Source of the DNA: Lingula anatina
Taxonomy: Eukaryota > Brachiopoda > Lingulata > Lingulida > Lingulidae
DNA: 64,000 nucleotides
Assembly: GCF_001039355.2 (NCBI RefSeq)
Contig: NW_019775642.1
Span: 201,915-265,914 of the forward strand
Direction: 5' to 3'
Shown: positions 59,632-64,000 of the stretch, piece after piece
Position numbering within the stretch: position 1 is the first letter of the stretch
Layout: each line of letters begins with the position of its first letter
Notes under the pieces: generated by a model
Database searches by the model: none
Seen by the model: the letters and a program-made list of their open reading frames with translations, nothing else
What the model was told of the DNA's origin: nothing
Program-made: the position numbers and the translations under genes

Positions 59632-61876
59632 TGTAAGTATATAGACAATCAGCAAGTATTCCTGGTCATATATTACATGCCTTGAATGGAATGTGAATTA
59701 TGGAGCATGCTTTAAAAGAACGGAATGTATTTCATCCTTGGAGTTTTTTTTTTCTGAACGACACCTGAGAAATGCAGGAACGCGTTTGCAGTTTTTAACT
59801 CGTAAACAACGCGCGGGAAATCAAAAATATCCTATTTACGCGGTAACGAAGCAAAGTTTGATGTAAAGTCCCGTAATTTAGCGCTGTATCTCTGCCTTGG
59901 CTAGCAAACTAACAAATGGGTGGGGACAGAATATGGCATTTGCATATCCACTCTCAGCTGGAGCTGTGTGACAGCTGCTACCGCGACTGCTGGCCACATG
60001 TTCATATACGTAGTCTTGGAGATAAATTAAGTACACGCTGGTTGATCAGAGCTGGGACGAATAAAATGTTTTATGTGTCCAAGATCGGAGATGGATGCTT
60101 GTCTTGGGCAATTTTATACGCGTTGTGTCACGTGATGAGAGTTCAGAAACAATGACGGCGAGGCTTGCATGGGAAAGGGGGTGTTCAAAATGGACGCGTT
60201 ATGTTCTCCCGGAAATAGCGCTTGATTGGTCAGTCCTAGGCCTGTTGTGTTGCTCTAAACGGGAAGCGATACCATACAATGATTTTTCTTTTTCTCCTTA
60301 GATGATATAAATATCAGGATATTTCCCTTATTCGTTGGATGATGCGGAAATAAATATCGACGTGTTATGATATAATGCTGTTGCATGAAAATACATCGGG
60401 TGAATTTTTTTTTTATTCGAGCTGATAACGTAACAGCAGTGTTATTGCATGTAGGTGAAAACTGTAATATCGATTTCAAACAGATCTGCCTTACCTAAAC
60501 AGGTAACAACAGCTAACAGCTTACGCCTACTAGATGACAACATGAGTTGAGGGTTACCATGGGAGGTCAGTGATCCGAGATTTTAACTGTTTCACCTGAC
60601 AATAAGTCACGTGATGTTTGATGTGAGTCTCACAAGGGCGTGTCCATATGCGACATCACCATACCAGACTTCATGGCGCTGTGAGGTCGACTATGCGGAA
60701 AGGATGATCCGTCGCGACAATATTTAAGGCTTTTTTGCGTGTTAAACCTAGACAATTGATATTCCTGGAAGTTTCAGGACTTTTATTTTGACATAAGTCA
60801 CCAAGGCATGTCATATAAAAAACTATAAAGAAATTTACGATCTATTAACTTGTTTTTGAGTTATTTTAAGAACTAAAAATAAAATTGTGTGCTGTAAAAT
60901 TCATCAGTCTCATATTCCACCACGAGAGTGAATCAAAATAATAACCTAAGAACTAAATAGATCTTAGAACTCTTTAGATCATAATTAAATGAACAGTTTT
61001 AGATGTTGTATTTCTTACGGACGTAAGGAAAATGTAGAAACCCATGTAATTTCAAAATTCAAATGCAAAGCAGACCACCTCTCCCTTTCATCTTACAATT
61101 TTGCCATAGCAACAATAATGTGAGAATATCACTTCGAAAAACAAATATTATATAAAACAGACTGTCAGTTAAGGCTTGGAGATAATAACGAAAATCGGAA
61201 TTTTGTACTTCGTAATTTTGTCGATGGTTAAGGCAAGTATTGCCAAGTAAGACTTGGTGACCTTGGGCAGGTCACTGCTTGATGACGACATATATATTTA
61301 TATCACCAGACGTTGCACGCGCCTGTCTGTCACAGCCTCAAGTAGCAGAGCATGCTGGCAACAAGGGGTTTGCCAAAAACATTAAATAACATTTTATAGA
61401 TACGTACTGTATTTCAGTAACCTGCTGTCGTAAAGTTACGGTACATGTACAGCGGGCCGCAGAAGCTTCGTTGGTAGGCTTCAGATCAAAGGGAAACTTT
61501 CTACCTTGTCACGAAGAGAGTCAGTTTAGATATATACATATGTATATCTGCAATTACAATCGATAGGGTAAAGCAATAGCGGCGATGTAACTTTTGAAGA
61601 AAAAATAAAAGAACTTTTCTTGCTGATAATCCCACTGAAAGATAGCGCTTTTTCAAGAGTTGGGACACATGGTGCATGATTTTCACCATTTATTCAATCA
61701 TGAAACTCTATGGTGCGTTTTCAGCAGCAAAAATTTTGTCATTCGAACATGGTAAAAAAACGTATGACAAATCATGGACAAAATTACGATTAATTTAAGG
61801 AAGGAATATTCAAGAAATCTCTGTTATAATCTTTTCCTACATGTATATTTTACAGTATTAGGTGATTTGAGGGGAA
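59632..61876. other. Upstream region of the chitin synthase
   Basis: This should hold the chitin synthase promoter (minus strand) and any non-coding 5' exon. I could not assign a TATA box or start site. An octamer-like ATGCAAAT occurs on the minus strand near 59940. No other gene is supported. Confidence 0.4.
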
Positions 61877-62062
61877 TTAACTCAAGAAATACACAGCATG
61901 ATCAATGATCAGCGGGCCGCTATCGTTCTGACTGGCAAAGGATGGTATGTCATCAACCCGTTTATTTTGATGTACATAAGTACAGGAGCATTTTTCTATT
62001 GGTGATGCTACTGCTGACAGTAGGGTGGTTAAGAGTAGTAAATATCCCTGAAGGGTCCCCAT
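61877..62062 (-). CDS. Possible small secreted peptide or first exon of a secreted protein
   Basis: A 61-codon minus-strand ORF begins MGTLQGYLLLLTTLLSAVAS, a good signal peptide with a plausible cleavage after AVAS or ASP, followed by a short polar part with two cysteines (CSC) and a dibasic-like NKR. The ATG context (AGCCATGG) is favourable. The rest (61 residues in total) matches nothing I recognise. It may be a complete small secreted peptide, a precursor, the first exon of a longer gene, or chance. Confidence 0.3.
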   Translation of the reverse strand: MGTLQGYLLLLTTLLSAVASPIEKCSCTYVHQNKRVDDIPSFASQNDSGPLIIDHAVYFLS

Positions 62063-62286
62063 GGCTTAGTTTTAAATCTCCTATAATTTACGCACCGGTT
62101 ATAGCCATAAAAAAGCGTTAAGATTATAAACCAGTGCTTTTAACGTGTCTTTAGAATTATTCCCGTTACTGTGTGGGAACTAGTCGATTAGAGAGGGGGG
62201 AAGAAAAAAACGCGCTGTAGTCAGGTCCACAGGTGCTTTCCTCACCTGCATTTTGGTTGAAGGTATCTACAAAAGATGATGAAAAA

Positions 62287-62287
<1 letters not shown>

Positions 62288-62317
<30 letters not shown>
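62288..62317. repeat. Poly(A) tract
   Basis: About 30 A residues in an otherwise unremarkable non-coding interval (62063-63100). It could be the tail of an old retrocopy, but no body was recognised upstream. Confidence 0.9.
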
Positions 62318-62318
<1 letters not shown>

Positions 62319-63111
62319 CAGAAGAAAGAGTGAAAAAAAGTGTTATTGCTCTATCTAAGCAGGTTTCATGTCAGCGAAAAATGAATATCAAAGTCCTATT
62401 GTTGCACAGCCTTCTGTTGAAATAGGGTGCCATATATTTTCTCCACTTAGTTTTGATTCATAACTCCGGTTATCGTGATGGCATTATTTTTACAGTAGGG
62501 ACAGCAATACCGTGTAGGGCCTATGATATACGAGGGGTTTTCCTAGGAAACCCTGACAAATTTAATCTAGATTGATTTTGTATTTAAAATAATCAATAAT
62601 TAAAACTGCAGCTCCTTTTTCAAGCCATTCTCGAATGTTTTCAAATAGTCAATTTTCCAACTGAAAGTCACCGTAGCAAGCTTAATGTTAGTGTCAATCG
62701 TTTAAAGTGTTGTTGACACGTTAGTTATCTACCTGAAGACATAGATACTGATTAACTGGTCCTAATGTACCGCACTCTGTAATTAACCAGACTTCGTGCG
62801 GTCCTCCTACCTTGTGATCAGAGGTGTCAACCGGCTAGCCGTGGATGACACTTGAGTAGAAGAATAAAAATACCTCCCTTGATTGCAATTAAGACACTAA
62901 ATGTCCAATCTACCTGAGCAAAATCTTCAATCGCTTTGGCTTTTCCCTCCGAACCCCATAATTATCTGTGCGTCACCAGGAATTAATCTAGCGGTGCGAT
63001 CTCGCACCTTTTCTCTCTTTTTGTACTAATTTTGTACTAATTGTGCCGTATGTCCTCAGTAAACAATAGAGGGCACGCACACGTGTCGCGTTGGTCCAGG
63101 CTTCAGTTGTG

Positions 63112-63118
63112 TATAAAA
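63112..63118 (+). promoter_or_regulatory. TATA box of the basic-tail/HTH gene
   Basis: TATAAAA lies 40 bases before the ATG at 63158, leaving room for a start site near 63140 and a very short 5' UTR (CACACTTTCAGCAGCC). Strong TATA boxes with short leaders are common on histone-type genes. Confidence 0.65.
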
Positions 63119-63157
63119 AGGCACGGGTTGGCGGTAAGCTACACACTTTCAGCAGCC

Positions 63158-63928
63158 ATGCCTCAGAAGAACGCCAAAGCACGCTCTACTCTTGCAGTTG
63201 CCGGGAAATCCGCAGCCACTTCCTCCAAGGGTGGACAAGGGAGAGGAACAAGTGGAGGAACATCCAAGAAGCAGTCACAGACCGCCTCTGGGAAAAGCGC
63301 CTCACCTGCCAAGAAGCAAAATACAAAGGGGAAGAAAACCAAAGGAACTCTACCGCCCGGGAAGAAATTTGACTCCCAGCATTATGATATCATTCGAAAA
63401 ACGATGAAGAGAAACCCCTGGACCAGCGCCGCAAAGCTGCAAAGCATCCTGTACAAAAAAACAGGTGAGACGAAATTTTCCTGTAGTATTTGTAATTAAT
63501 ATTTGTTCCCTATTATAAGGTACATTATTCCATTTGAATGGTTCATTGGAGTACTTGTAATAATTTTACATCATACCAAGTATGCTAGCACTTAGTATGT
63601 TTTTTTCTTTAACATTTGTTCTGTCTTATGTTTTAAAGTAGCCATAATGATGATATTATCATCGTTATAATCAAAATAGATTTATAGTAAAATATACTCA
63701 TTTATTTCAGGCCTTGACGTCAGTGAGTCCAGCATTAGCAAGGTGAGACATAAGCTCGGTTGCCCCCCTGCAAAACCTAGATTCATCTACGTGCCCGCTT
63801 TGGACGAGAGGAATAATCCGAACAGTCGTCTATACGAGCCCCCAGTCATGATTGCCGTTGGTGATCCAGCTCCCTACCGTCCAGATTTCCATAGCAGCAG
63901 ACTTCCCGGTGGTGCGAGTTGCATGTAG
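63158..63928 (+). CDS. Basic-tail protein with Tc1-type helix-turn-helix, two exons
   Basis: Exon 1 is 63158-63464 and exon 2 is 63711-63928; G|GT and AG|GC join in frame for 174 aa. Residues 1-67 are a Lys/Ser/Gly/Ala-rich tail (MPQKNAKARSTLAV; SPAKKQNTKGKKTKG) like linker-histone or chromatin-protein tails. About 68-118 (FDSQHYDIIRKTMKRNPWTS, then AKLQSILYKKTGLDVSESS and ISKVRHKLG) follows the pattern of the second helix-turn-helix of Tc1/mariner transposases (PF01498-like: ...NP.ts..el...l...g..vS.sti...L...G). The C-terminal tail, rich in Pro, Asn and Arg, ends PGGASCM. There is no catalytic DDE domain. I infer a small nuclear DNA-binding protein, perhaps from a domesticated transposase. 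The ORF starting at 63041 is the same frame read from further upstream; the ATG at 63158 fits the TATA box. A winged-helix linker histone is the main alternative. Confidence 0.75.
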
Positions 63929-64000
63929 GAAGTTATCATATTCCTCCAAAACAGCCCTTTTCAGGGCTACCCACTCGAAAAGAAAAGCTATACCACGTGT

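Noticed and set aside
61877-62062. Calling the secreted ORF a toxin or hormone
   Set aside because: Only the signal peptide is convincing; two cysteines and one basic site do not define a family.
1-64000. CRISPR array, bacterial operons or viral genes
   Set aside because: No spaced direct-repeat array, operon structure or viral protein was found; everything recognisable is animal.

Overview
This is a eukaryotic, intron-rich, AT-rich animal window with five identified genes or gene groups, two tRNA genes and many short non-autonomous DNA elements. A chitin synthase with EDRW, QRRRW and SWGTR-type motifs, a Toll-like receptor with one leucine-rich cysteine cluster, and the transposon style together suggest a marine invertebrate, most likely a lophotrochozoan (mollusc, brachiopod or annelid). 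The species cannot be told from the sequence alone.

Region 1 (1-16.4 kb) is a family of condensation/acyltransferase-fold genes with an HHxxxDG active-site motif. Three near-identical copies lie head to tail on the + strand, inside a triplicated block of about 3.7 kb (units at about 5336, 9229 and 13016). Each coding region is one uninterrupted exon preceded by a conserved 3' splice site, so an intron lies in the 5' UTR. A fourth, more diverged copy lies inverted at 1854-3260 and carries one in-frame TAG where the others have a conserved Trp. Insertions specific to one unit (a 570-bp foldback element with a 9-bp target duplication in unit 1, a MITE-like palindrome in unit 3) post-date the triplication.

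Region 2 (16.4-36.5 kb) is non-coding sequence, partly inflated by suspected assembly duplication around single-N joins, followed by a minus-strand RBM33 orthologue. I could rebuild its CDS as 19 exons (1,147 codons plus stop; frame closes exactly). It has an acidic N-terminus, Pro/Gln-rich low-complexity middle, a conserved basic coil and a split C-terminal RRM.

Region 3 (36.5-49.6 kb) holds several foldback elements, a two-exon Toll-like receptor gene on the minus strand (875 aa), a decayed fragment of a related receptor, and a tandem duplication that carries two identical tRNA-Lys(CTT) genes.

Region 4 (49.6-59.6 kb) is a complete minus-strand chitin synthase, rebuilt as 11 exons (1,433 aa). 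One very large exon carries a low-complexity acidic/proline-rich insertion inside the catalytic region.

Region 5 (59.6-64 kb) is mostly non-coding, with one possible small secreted peptide and, at the right edge, a TATA-driven two-exon gene. That gene joins a histone-like basic tail to a helix-turn-helix resembling the DNA-binding part of Tc1/mariner transposases.

The genes do not form one pathway. The acyltransferase cluster and the basic-tail/HTH gene are the least described parts. Six single N characters (6413, 12848, 18434, 20472, 36104, 56765) mark joins; three or four of them are flanked by repeated sequence and should be treated with suspicion.
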